Shown piece by piece: positions 32,174 to 42,900 of a stretch of 64,000 bases of DNA; positions within the stretch are counted from its first letter, which is position 1, and every line of letters starts with the position of its first letter. The position numbers were made by a program, and so were the translations under genes. Location of the stretch: NCBI GenBank assembly GCA_026119855.1, contig JAOWBW010000146.1, positions 434,001-498,000 on the forward strand, read 5' to 3'. Source of the DNA: Campanula takesimana (lineage: Eukaryota; Streptophyta; Magnoliopsida; Asterales; Campanulaceae). The notes below the pieces were generated by a model. The model was not told the origin of the DNA, made no database searches, and was given only the letters and a program-made list of their open reading frames with translations.

Positions 32174-33950
32174 GAATTTGTAGATGTGTTCGCATGGTCC
32201 TACAAAGATATGCCGGGGCTATCCAATTCGATTGTTGAGCATAAGATACCGCTGCTTCCAGATTCAAAGCCAATCAAGCAGAAACTCCGCAGAATAAGCC
32301 AGAATGGTCGGTATAAGTCAAGCAAGAGATAGAGAAACTCCTGAGTGTTAGGTTCATCAAAGTAATAGAGTATCCAACCTGGTTGGCTAATACTGTGCAG
32401 GTTTCCAAGGCAAATGGAAAGGTCCGCGTCTGCGTAGATTTCCGCAACCTCAACAGAGCATCTCTGAAAGATGATTTTCCTCTCCCTAACATAGACATGC
32501 TCGTTGACAATACCGCAAAATATGAAGTCCGTTCATTCATAGACGGATTCGCCGGTTACAACCATATCCTCATGGCAGAGGAAGATCAATACAAGACAAT
32601 GTTTACCATACTCTGGGGACGTTCTATTATACAGTCATGCCATTCAGACTCAAAAATGCCGGAGCCACGTACCAGAGAGCTGTAACCGCGCTGTTCCATG
32701 ACATAATACATAAAGAAATGGAAGTGTACATTGATGATATTATCATACACTCTAAAGGCTACGATGGGCAGCACTTCATCGACCTCAGAAAGTTCTTCGA
32801 ATGGCTGAGACACCGCAGGATGAGACTTAATCCAGTCAAGTGCACATTTGGGGTAGTGAAAGGAAAAGTCCTTGGATACATGGTCACCGAGGTGGTATAG
32901 AAGCTGACCCCGCTAAAATTAAAGCCATCATTGACATGCCTCCACCTAAGACGCAAAAAGAAGTAAAGGGATTCATGGGTCGCCTTCAGTACATTAGTCG
33001 TTTCATCAATTAGCTCACGACGATGTGAGAGCCCATTTTCAAACTCCTCAAGAAGAATGCATCCCTAGAATAGACCGAAGAGTGCCAAGAAGCCTTATAA
33101 AAGGTCAAGGAATACTTGGTCAATCCTTCTGTATTGGTTCCACCGCATAAAGAAAAGCCGTTGACCTTATACCTTACAGTCAATGACACTGCACTAGGGG
33201 CTATGCTAGCACAAGAGAAACCCGACTCGAAGAAAGAGAACGCCATATACTTTGTCAGCTGTCATTTTTAAGGGGATGAATTGAATTACTCTGCATTAGA
33301 AAAGTCGTGTACTGTACTGGTATGGGTAGCTGAGAGACTAAATCCGTACATGGAAGCATTTCCTGTACAACTGATTGCCCGAATGGACCCAATAAAATAC
33401 ATCTTCGAGAAGTCGCATGTCTCCTCTAGAATAACCAAGTGGTACTTTATGCTCGCGGGGTATGATATCACTTACATCACACAGAAATCCGTAAGAGGAA
33501 GAGTCTTTACTTATCATTTAGCCGAATTTCTATGTGATGAAGCGAAGAGGGAAGACCCACGATTTCCTGATGAGGACATCATGGCAATAGCAGAAAGTAA
33601 GTGGAAAATATTTTTCGATGGTGCAACCAATAAACGGGGATATGGCATTGGCATGTTACTAGTAGATCCCTCAGATTTCTACACTCCACTCCCAATACGC
33701 CTTGATTTTGAGGCTACTAACAACAGTGCCGAGTATGAAGCTTGCATAGCGGGGCTTGAAGCAGCCTTAGAAAGAAATGTGACTGAACTAGAAGTGTACG
33801 GAGATTCACAACTCATAATCTATCAATCACTCAAAAGTGGAAGGTACAAGATCGTACACTCCAGAAATATAACGACCATCTCCAAGACTTGGTCAAACAG
33901 TTCAAAGAGGTCACTTTCTACTATCTTCCTAGAGATAAGAACCTCTTAGA
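32174..33950 (+). pseudogene. Ogre/Tat reverse transcriptase and dual RNase H (broken)
   Basis: RT blocks are visible in several frames: VCVDFRNLNRASLKDDFPLP (~32421) and the catalytic VYIDDIIIHSKG (~32727), separated by frameshifts and stops. The RT connection and gypsy-type RNase H follow (for example GAMLAQEKPDSKK near 33200). A second, archaeal-type RNase H is near 33600-33850 (KIFFDGATNKRGYGIG, NNSAEYEACIAGLEAAL, VYGDSQLII). The tandem RNases H are diagnostic of the Tat lineage. At least ten lesions make the gene non-functional. Confidence 0.85.
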
Positions 33951-34903
33951 AGATTCGCTAGCCATGCTAGCATCACTTGTAGAGATTCCCGAATGGACTA
34001 AAGTTAAAACCTTCAAAGTCGCGAGACGGACGACTCCCGCTTATTAATCGATCATAGACTTGCATGACTGCAAAGAGGCGTGTGACTTTGTTTCCGTAAA
34101 TGCCTTAGACGATAAGCCTTGGTATTATGATGTATGACGCTTCCTCCTAGACGAAACATTCCCATAAGACACATCACCTAAAGCAAAGATAGCTCTCAAA
34201 CGGTTTGCTGCCCAATTCGTTATTATAGGTGATCGCCTCTACAAGAAACATCACAGACAATGTCTGCTCTATACTGATGAGCACGACGCCATGGAAATCA
34301 TGGACCAAGTCCATCAAGGAATCTATGGAACCCACATGAATGGCAATATGCTAGCAAAGAAAGTCATCCGACTAGGATACTATTGGGCCACAATGGAAGC
34401 CGACTGCACCGAGATGGTTAAGAAATGCCACAAGTGTCAAATACATGCTAATTTGCAACACGCACCACCATCCGTTTTATACCCCATGATATCCCCTTGG
34501 CCATTTTCCACGTGGGGAATAGACGTCATTGGCAAAGTCTCACCGATGGGTCATAACGGACACTCATTCGTATTGGTCGCAGTTGATTACTTCACCAAGT
34601 GGATCGAGGCTCAATCCTTCAAAGTCTTAAATGCCAAAAAGGTGGCTGAATTCATTAAGACCAACATCATATGCCAATATGGGGTACCTCATGAGATGAT
34701 ATCTAACAATTGCACGTACTTTGAGAAAGAATGTGACCAACTACTCGCAGAGACCAAGATGGATAGGCCCTTACATAGTCAAGAAGATCTTCTTCGGAGG
34801 AGCGGTACAACTCGCAGACCTAGATGGAGATCAACTGCCGAAGCCCGTAAACATGGAAAAGCTGAAGAAGTACTATTCATAGCTCCATCCCCTATTTCAA
34901 AAA
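33951..34903 (+). pseudogene. Ogre/Tat integrase, catalytic core deleted
   Basis: The zinc-binding region (HQGIYGTHMNGN ... CHKCQIH) and first core aspartate (WGIDVIGKV, ~34515) are present. The second block reads ISNNCTYFEKE, where Asp and Gly of the usual SDNGT are replaced by Asn and Cys. About 20 residues later the sequence jumps directly to the C-terminal region (IGPYIVKKIF, then LADLDGDQLPKPVNM in another frame). The segment with the third catalytic residue (Glu) is gone. This integrase could not work. A poly-A run follows at about 34900-34915. Confidence 0.82.
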
Positions 34904-35012
34904 AAAAAAAAAAAAGAATGAAAAAAGCACAAGAAAAGGAGCTCGCTAGATTGAAAACATGAAAGGGTGGTCTAGGCAAAAATCAGGGTGTGCATATAAA
35001 AAAAATAGGGGA

Positions 35013-35050
35013 CAGTCTCGTACAAGACACATATGCCTCGTACGAGACAT
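35013..35050 (+). repeat. Third pair of palindromes, behind Ogre pol
   Basis: CAGTCTCGTACAAGACAC (35013) and ATGCCTCGTACGAGACAT (35033), again 20 bp apart. The first unit is decayed at several positions but the spacing is kept. Confidence 0.9.
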
Positions 35051-35085
35051 GTTAGTCAGCAGACATATTTTTCTCTTTCTTGAAC

Positions 35086-35156
35086 AATAACTACGATGAC
35101 CTGAGCTCCTTATTTAATTGATGTAAAAGGAGAACGTAGGCAACCTTTTGGTCCGG
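35086..35156 (+). repeat. Hairpin-capable motif, 3' copy
   Basis: The block AACTACGATGACCTGAG ... AACGTAGGCAACC repeats that at 19382-19440. The inner stem is CTCCTT...AAGGAG here, different in sequence from the first copy but still paired. It lies right after the third palindrome pair, the same order as at 19119-19440. Confidence 0.7.
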
Positions 35157-35515
35157 TCTATTCAATAAATAAAATCAAAATCTTGTTTTCTTATTAACTG
35201 AGCGCATTTCAAGAAAGCAATAGGAAATTTTTTGACATGAATACCAACTTGCAAAAGAAAATAAATAAAATACTAAAAATCTAAACATTGGTCTATCTAT
35301 AGAAATCTCTCGATACTCCTAAGGATCTATTTTGTCCTTGACTTAGTAGGGGCTTGACCACGGTCCGCCTTGTCATTCATTTTCCTCTTATGCAAAGGTA
35401 TCTCGTAACCGGGAGGAACATCAAGTCTACTGAACTCTGAGGGAGTTAATCTGGTGAACACGTGAGGCCTATCAAGAGATTGAAATTTGCCGGGAAGTCC
35501 ATTCGCCCTCTTCTC

Positions 35516-36831
35516 TTAAAAGTCACTATTCAGAAAGTCTTGTGTGGCATCTACTCTGATATTAGAAGGATCCTCCTTAGCGTCCTTCTTCCTCAAATTC
35601 AAGCTAGGCTCGAATTGGTCCCCCAACAGAGAACGGCGGATCTCATCAATACCCTCAACACCGGGACGGAGTTCTTCAAGGAACCAATCTAAATATTTAT
35701 CAGATAAATAAATGATCCCTCCATCATGACGAATATTGGTCCAACGGTCCATAGTGGTGCCTTGCCCCCAAGCATGATCCAAGCTCATAGAGAACTCTGA
35801 GTCCATGAAAGAAATATCTTGAGGCTGTCCCACTAATAGGAAAGTATCCTGTTGTTGACCGAACTGTCGCATCACCCTACGAGCAAAGTAGAAAGAGGAA
35901 TCTCTCAAACCCGGAAGGACGAACTTGTTGTATCCAAGGGTATTAGCCACGAACCTCCTCACTTTCCAAAAGGTTGGACACCAAGCAATATCATCAGTCT
36001 TCGCTTTGCAAAGAAATGGGCCCACTCCTCAATGCTAAGACCCTTCACCAATAATCTCTGCCTATGGAGAGTATAGGGAGAACACTCGGTTGGGGAGCTC
36101 AACAGTTTAAAATGTTCTCTGAGCCAAATAGTTAACAGCAAGGGACTTCCCCGGGTCATAGAGCCGGTTTGGTGTAACTCATCAAGGCCATGAAGGGTCT
36201 CCCCCAAGATAGGAGGGACAACGTTGAAAGCCCGTCCCCTAGCTTGAAAAACGATGTCTACAAGCTCCGTGTCCGTCATGCCACACTTGCTCATAAAAAG
36301 TACGCTTTGAAATAAGCACAATGCCAAGAGGCAACATTGGGAATCCACACCGTGACTGCGTGTCATGCGACCCCTAAATCTCCTGGACAAAGCGTGGAGA
36401 TCAACATAGCGGTTATGAATGTAACTCTGCGCCTCAGGGAGGCCTATGCTCAATAAATCCCTGAGACATTCAGCCGGTCCTTTATCATACCTAGGCACCA
36501 TAATCACTCCTGTCAATGGCATACCAAGGATAGCCGCCATCTCTTCTACAGTAGGGACCATCTCATTAAGCAAAAAGTTGAAGATATGAGTCGAAGGATC
36601 CCAAAAGCGTGCAACTCCCTTTAAAAGGTCCCAATCCGGTTTTAGGTTCTTCAAGGTGAAAAGAATCTTAAAATCGAACATCTCTATGAATCTTTCTTGA
36701 CGAGCCTTGTCAAACGAACGAAAGAACGTTGCTAAGTCATTCTTGTAGCGTTCCACTAATTCCGAGTCCAAGGAGAACTCTTCAACAATTATTGATGAAG
36801 GGACGGACTTGCTTGGGACCATTGGGAGCAA
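35516..36831 (-). pseudogene. Antisense ORF, plant-mobile-domain/DUF7745-like
   Basis: On the strand opposite to Ogre pol, 290 residues (36831 to 35959) continue in a second frame (36025 to 35516) after a frameshift near 36000. Recognisable features are VARFWDPSTHIFNFLLNEMV followed by PTVEEMAAILGMPL, a Cys/Leu-rich helix, and VPPILGETLHGLDEL ... LLLTIWLREHF. This order (FWDP...F.F...PTxEE...LL, then a Leu-rich segment and W..xHF) matches the plant mobile domain family often annotated DUF7745, whose members are mostly carried by transposons. Antisense ORFs downstream of pol are known in Tat-lineage elements such as Grande. The ATG at 36831 is the first in frame. A poly-purine or promoter signal was not found. 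The function is unknown. Confidence 0.7.
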
Positions 36832-36905
36832 AAGGTTGAGAATTCTACTCCAAAAGAAAAGTTCCCAGAACTGATTTAAGGCTGTATGGTATTCTAGGAT
36901 GGACT

Positions 36906-38414
36906 TGTTGGTAGTGGTGCCCTAGGCACGTTTAATAAACGTTGTAATTGTTATCATTTATTTCATATCAATAAAGAGATGTTTTGATTATTATTGTTGT
37001 TCATGTTTACTTATAATAATCTCCGTCCCTAGTACTTGTTAAGCACTAGTATAAAGGCTAAATGATCATGAGATGATCATGTTAGATTTATGGGTACTTG
37101 TTTGGAACAAGGCACTGGACATGACCCGCTGTATGAGATTTATGTCATGGTCTATGTCGTACATATATCTCATATTAGTAATGTCATTTGAATCCTTAGA
37201 CATGAAGTTATTATAGTCTTCCACTCGATGAACATTGTGTTTGACATATTCAAACGCTACCTTAACACGGTAGTTATAAAGGGTATGATTGGCATAATCG
37301 GATTCCCGTTGGGAAGAATAATAAGCTAAATGGATTTGTCCCTCCACGGAGAGATGTCAAGCTTGGGCCCCTCGAAGGAATGATGTTGATGAAATGTTCG
37401 GCCGGACTCAAATGGATTGATTAGATCAATAGCATTTGAATTATCAACATATTCGGAATCGAGAAAGTATTGAACAAAACAAGTTGACTGTTTGACCATG
37501 ACTTGTGTTCAATGACATCGTGGACAAAGGGATTGTGACATATTCTAAAGGAATGCGAACTTGTATCTAGTTATACTATTTGGGTAGGTATGACGGTTTG
37601 CTAGAACCTAATCATATCTTATGGGATCATGTTTGAGCCCATTGCCAACTTAGTATAATCCTAGAGGGTCACACACAATAGAACGAATCTTAAATAAAAG
37701 GACTATATTGGCATTTAGGGTCGGAGGACTTCCAAGGAATTTCTAGAGAGATTTGGGCCTCCTGGTCAACCAAGGGGGCGCTTGGGTTGAACCAGGCGGG
37801 CGCCTGTTCAAGCCAGAAATAAACTGGACTTTCTGCCCAAACAGGCGGGCGCCTGGGTGGTACCAGGCGGGCGCCTGGTGTCCCGATTGGAAAATTCCTA
37901 ATTCGATTTAGGAAGGTTTTTGGCACAAGATTCCTATTTGGAATAGGTCTTGATTGTGTATAAAAACCCCAATTCGGCCAGACCATATTAATAAGTGCTT
38001 TTGTGAGTCTCAAAGAGTTTGAGAGAGATTTTATTTTGTTCTAAGATATCATTGATTGAGGAACAAAATAATTCACAAATAAATTCCATATAGTTCTTTA
38101 TTATATTGTGAAAGTGTGTTTCATAATATTGGTCTAGCAACCAAGATCAAAGAAGCTCCTTTGATATTCGTTCGAAGTGTGGATACCGCTAGAGGGTGAA
38201 TTTTATCATCTTGCAAAGTTCGTGATTTGTTCGTGATAAAGCTTCAAGGTTTCTCCACCAAAGATCAAGAGAAAATTCATAGCCATCAAGGGTTAGTTAT
38301 TCCTCTATTCATCTTGTCGTATTTGATTTAATCATATGAACGGATCCATGGTTTTGGGTTTCTTAAAATTTTAATTGCTAAATTCCGCTGCGCATGTTAC
38401 TACGAAACCCAACA
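36906..38414 (+). repeat. 5' LTR of the plus-strand copia
   Basis: It starts TGTTGGTAGTGGTGCCCTAG and ends GAAACCCAACA, 1,509 bp. The TATA box is TATAAAAA at 37959-37966. The GC-rich paired motifs at 37774-37878 lie about 80-185 bp upstream of it. Confidence 0.95.
37774..37878 (+). repeat. Four-copy CAGGCGGGCGCCTGG cluster in LTR
   Basis: Dyad units CAGGCGGGCGCCTG(G), the first decayed to GGGGGCGCTTGG, have their GCGC centres at 37778, 37800, 37849 and 37871: two pairs, each with 22-bp spacing. The homologous cluster in the 3' LTR is 44814-44919 (one base shorter). It occupies the same place as the TGTGCGG cluster of the related minus-strand copia but has a different sequence. Confidence 0.95.
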
Positions 38415-38415
38415 G

Positions 38416-38430
38416 TGGTATCAGAGCCCC
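38416..38430 (+). other. Primer binding site of the plus-strand copia
   Basis: TGGTATCAGAGCCCC one base after the LTR, complementary to initiator Met tRNA. A second copy is at 45454-45468. Confidence 0.93.
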
Positions 38431-38719
38431 GTTCATGTTGATTAATTCAATACTTGGATCATGTTGTGTGTATATAAATTGTTTATGTGCCAAGCATGAT
38501 ATGAATATTGGATTATATGATATTTATGTGCTTTGTGATTTTATGTGGTTTATTTTTTTTCCAACTTTAATCGCACGATTCAATCGCAATAAAAATTATG
38601 GTGGATTCTGAATTATTTCGATTATTGATTTTTGATTGGATCAAAGTTTTAATAATCGGGGAAAAATAATTTTGAGACAAAATTTTTGAACTTGAAAATT
38701 CCATACCATTCTGACCATT

Positions 38720-38795
38720 CAGGCGCCCGCCCGCGCTGGACCAGGCGCGCGCGCGTTTCAGGCGCCCGCCCGTGTTGGACCAGGCGCGCGCTCGC
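38720..38795 (+). repeat. Four-copy CAGGCGC cluster in the copia leader
   Basis: CAGGCGC starts at 38720, 38742, 38759 and 38781. Both pairs keep the 22-bp spacing. These units are variants of the LTR motif of the same element (CAGGCGCCCGCCCG and CAGGCGCGCGCGCG). The position corresponds to 27992-28067 in the related copia, where the motif is TGTGCGG-type. Confidence 0.92.
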
Positions 38796-39982
38796 TAGGC
38801 CAGAATGTTCTGATTTTGTTCAAAATCTGATTCGGGAATTTTTCGATAAATCCAACAAAACCAGTAACAAGACCACTTCAGACTTGCTGATCTGGAATGG
38901 GTTTTGGGTAGTTGGTTTGTGTGTGGATTTTGGGGTTTGATTTTCCTATTTGTTTTAGTCTTGTGATTCCTAGATTGGTTCAAGTTTTGGATGGCTAATC
39001 TGCGTTCATCGAGATTGTGTTTCCCAAAATTGATCGCAATCAAAGTTTCAAAGATAAAACGAAGTTAGAATTATGAAGAGTTCATAATTGCTAAAATTGA
39101 GAAACAAAGTTCTTGATTCAATGATTGGAGATCCATGTGGAATTGTGAATGCAATTGGCCTACGTTCATCGAGACCATCTATTGCTTAGTTTCGGCCACA
39201 TGGACTACTTTCTTGGTTTCTTGAATTAGTGCGGGATTGTGGTTGCCTAATGGCTTAGTTCGACCGCACTTCTTGTTGTCTTGATTTGGAGATAATAACC
39301 AAAGTTGAAATAGTCTCATCCTCATAATTATAGAGAAACTAATGACACATAAATATTATGCTTAAATTAATGGGATTAATTTAGTGGCTAAACTTGATGT
39401 GTAACATGTTTATATTATGTGCTCATAAATGTGTTATATGCTATATGTGATGAACCTTCAAAGAAAGTCTTAAGTCTTTTATTGCCATGCCATGATTAAA
39501 ACACTTGTTAGTACATAAGTGACTCTAATGTAGATTCGCCCTAGCGAGATGCATTAAATTTATTTATGTATGAGCAAGATAGATAATGTGGGCATGCCCT
39601 AGCGGGACACATTAACTATACGTTTAAAATGGTTAGACTTAATTGGGCGTCAAAACAGTTTTGGGCCTAGGCAAAGATGAAGTTTAACATGCTTTTTGAA
39701 ATTGGATTTCTTAAAGAATCTCATGAAAAGAACTGAGAGTCATATGAGATATGATTGACAAGAGTTGTCTACCTGATTGATTTAATTTTGAGCAGTGCGC
39801 CATAGCGTACTCAAAATTAGATTAAAGCGGGATCTCAACCCAATTAAATTATATTATACATTGGATGTATAAGAAGGTTATATAATTTAGTGGGAGTATT
39901 TTGTTTGCGAAATACATTATTTATCTCTTTAATGAAAATCGGTACTTATTAAATTTTGGAAATTTTTGCATATTTGTAGATA

Positions 39983-42900
39983 ATGACTAATAACACTCAA
40001 TCAATGTCGTTGCGATCGATCCTTGAGAAGGATAAGCTCGAAGAGAATGGTACAAACTTTATGGATTGGATCCGAAGCATAAGAATTGTTCTTAGGCAAG
40101 AAGATAAGTTGTACATTCTCGATGGGCCTCTCCCTGCTGAACCACCGCCTACTGCCCCTAGGGTAGAAAGAGACAATTACAAGAAACATCGTAATGATTC
40201 TAGAGATGTAAGTTGTCTCATGCTTGCTGCTATGTGTTCAAAACTCCAACAAAGTTTGGAACATTTGGAAGCCTATGAGATAGGCGTGGAGTTGAGAACC
40301 ATGTTTCAAGAGCAAGCTAGGCAAGAGAGGTACAAGACCATTGTTGCATTCACTACTAGTAAAATGAATGAAGGGCAACAAGTGAGTCCTCACTTTCTTA
40401 AAATGAAAGGTTATGTAGAGCACCTTGAGAAACTTGGCTATCCAATCCCATTGGAGCTAGCCACGGATCTCATTCTTAATTCATTGCCTAAAAGTTATAA
40501 TCAGTTTGTAATGAATTATAACATGCATGGAATGGATAAGAATCTCTCTGAGTTGCATGGGATGCTCAAAACTGCAGAGATGAAAATTGTGGAGAAAGGT
40601 TCTCCCGTGCTCTTGGTTCATGGTGGGAAGAAGGCTAGTGCCAAAGGAAAGGGTAAGGCAAAAGTTGTCAAACCCAAGATAAGCAAGGCAAAGGTTGCCA
40701 AGGCTTCTGAGGCAAAACCTGATTCACAAAAGGATGCAATCTGTTTCTATTGTCAAGAAATTGGTCATTGGAAACGTAATTGCAAGGCTTTCTTGGAAGA
40801 GCAAAAGAAGAAGAAGAGCAGCAAGGCTGCGTCGACTTCATGTATCTATATGATAGATATTCTCCTTTCTACCACTGATTCTTGGGTATTGGATACCGGA
40901 TGTGGTTCTCACATTTGTCTAAATGTGCAGGGATTAAAGAATAGGAGACTGCTTAAAGAAGGTGAAGTAGATCTACGTGTGGGGAATGGAGCAAGAGTTG
41001 CTGCATTAGCCGTAGGGACTTATGAAGTCACTTTACCTTCCGGATTAATTCTTGTTTTGAACAATTGTTATTATGTTCCGGATTTAAGCAGAAATATTAT
41101 TTCAATTTCTTGTTTGGATAATGAAGGTTTTAAGTTTCTTATTGAGAATAAGAAATTTTCTATTTATTTAAATGATGTGCTTTATGGTATTGCTAATTCA
41201 TTTAATGGCCTTTATATCTTGGATGTCAAGAATGAAAATAATGTCTATCATGTAAATAAGAAATCTAAACCTAATGATGTAAATCATACTTATTTGTGGC
41301 ATTGCCGTCTTGGTCATATTAATGAGAAGCGTATCTCAAAACTTCATGGGGACGGACTTTTGGGTTCATGTGACTTAGAGTCATATGATACTTGTGAGTC
41401 GTGTCTTCTTGGAAAAATGACTAAGACACCTTTTACCAAGTTGGGTGAAAGGGCAAGCGACTTATTGGGGTTGATACATTCCGATGTATGCGGACCATTA
41501 AGTAGCAATGCTAGGGGAGGATTTCAATACTTCATAACCTTCACTGATGATTATAGTAGATTTGGGTATGTTTACCTAATGAAACATAAAAGTGAAGCAT
41601 TTGAGATATTTAGAATATTTCAAAATGAAGTAGAAAAACAACTTGGCAAAAGTATAAAGGCACTTCGATCAGATCGAGGTGGTGAATACTTAAGTCAAGA
41701 ATTTGATGATCATCTAAAGAATTGTGGAATAGTTTCACAATTGACTCCACCCGGAACACCACAATGGAATGGTGTATCTGAGAGGAGAAATCGGACTTTG
41801 TTAGACATGGTTCGATCAATGATGAGTCAAGTTGATCTTCCAATATCCTTTTGGGGTTACGCTCTAGAAACCGCTGCTTTCACACTAAATCAAGTTCCAA
41901 CTAAATCGGTTCCAAAGACTCCATATGAGATGTGGAGTGGAAAGAAACCTAGATTATCTTTCATGAGGATTTGAGGTTGCGAAGTTTATGTCAAGAGACT
42001 TATCTCTGAAAAACTAGCACACAAATCTGATAAATGTATTTTCGTGGGATATCCTAAGGAAACTAAAGGATATTACTTTTACAACCGAGAGGACAACAAA
42101 GTGTTTGTTGCCCGAACTGGTGTCTTTCTAGAGAAAGAGTTTCTCTCCAAAGAAATCAGTGGGAGTAAAATAAATCTTGAAGAAATTCGAGACCCAGAAA
42201 ATAACATTGAACCAATAGTGGAACAAGAACAAGAACCACAAGGAGTTGTGGAACCTGTTCAAAATACACAAGTAACTCGCAAATCTAGTAGGATACGATC
42301 CGAGCCCGAGAGATATGGATTTCTCGTAACGGATAGTAATGAGGTAGAAATCATTGAGAATGATGAACCGTCAACCTACCAAGAGGCGATGTCTTCTCCT
42401 AATTCGGACAAGTGGCTTGGAGCCATGGAATCCGAATTGCAATCCATGCAAGACAATCAAGTTTGGAATTTGATTGATGCACCCGAAGGTGTAAAAACCA
42501 TAGGATGCAAATGGGTCTTCAAGAAGAAGACCGACATGGATGGGAAGGTGCATACTTACAAAGCTAGGCTTGTAGCGAAGGGTTATAGGCAAGTTCATGG
42601 TATTGACTATGATGAGACCTTTTCACCCGTAGCAATGATCAAGTCTATAAGAATTTTGCGTGCCATTGCCGCATATCATGACTATGAAATATGGCAGATG
42701 GACGTCAAAACCGCTTTCCTGAATGGAAAACTACAAGAGGATGTGTATATGACACAACCAGAAGGTTTTGAACAAGATTCTAAAGTATGCAAATTGCAAA
42801 GATCCATCTATGGATTGAAGCAAGCTTCAAGGAGTTGGAATCTCCGTTTTGATGAATCCGTCAAAGAGTTTGGCTTCATCAAGAACGAAGATGAGCCTTG

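Larger units (their letters stand above)
18001..36905 (+). mobile_element. Degraded Ty3/gypsy Ogre/Tat element, split by a copia
   Basis: 5' LTR 18001-19004, PBS 19006, leader, gag (20504-21340 and 29864 on), protease, linker with a G-patch-like segment, RT, RNase H, a second (archaeal-type) RNase H, integrase, and a minus-strand ORF at 35516-36831. The duplicated RNase H, the tRNA-Arg-type PBS and the extra antisense ORF point to the Tat/Ogre branch. Almost every domain carries stops or frameshifts. A 3' LTR is not visible before the next copia begins at 36906, so the right end is undefined. Removing the copia at 21341-29863 rejoins gag across its TTTCT duplication. Confidence 0.88.
38415..39982 (+). 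other. Copia leader between PBS and gag
   Basis: Untranslated leader of about 1.57 kb, homologous to 26801-28371 (minus) and, in its first 1.3 kb, to 45453-46753. Apart from the PBS and the motif cluster no gene is visible. Confidence 0.88.
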
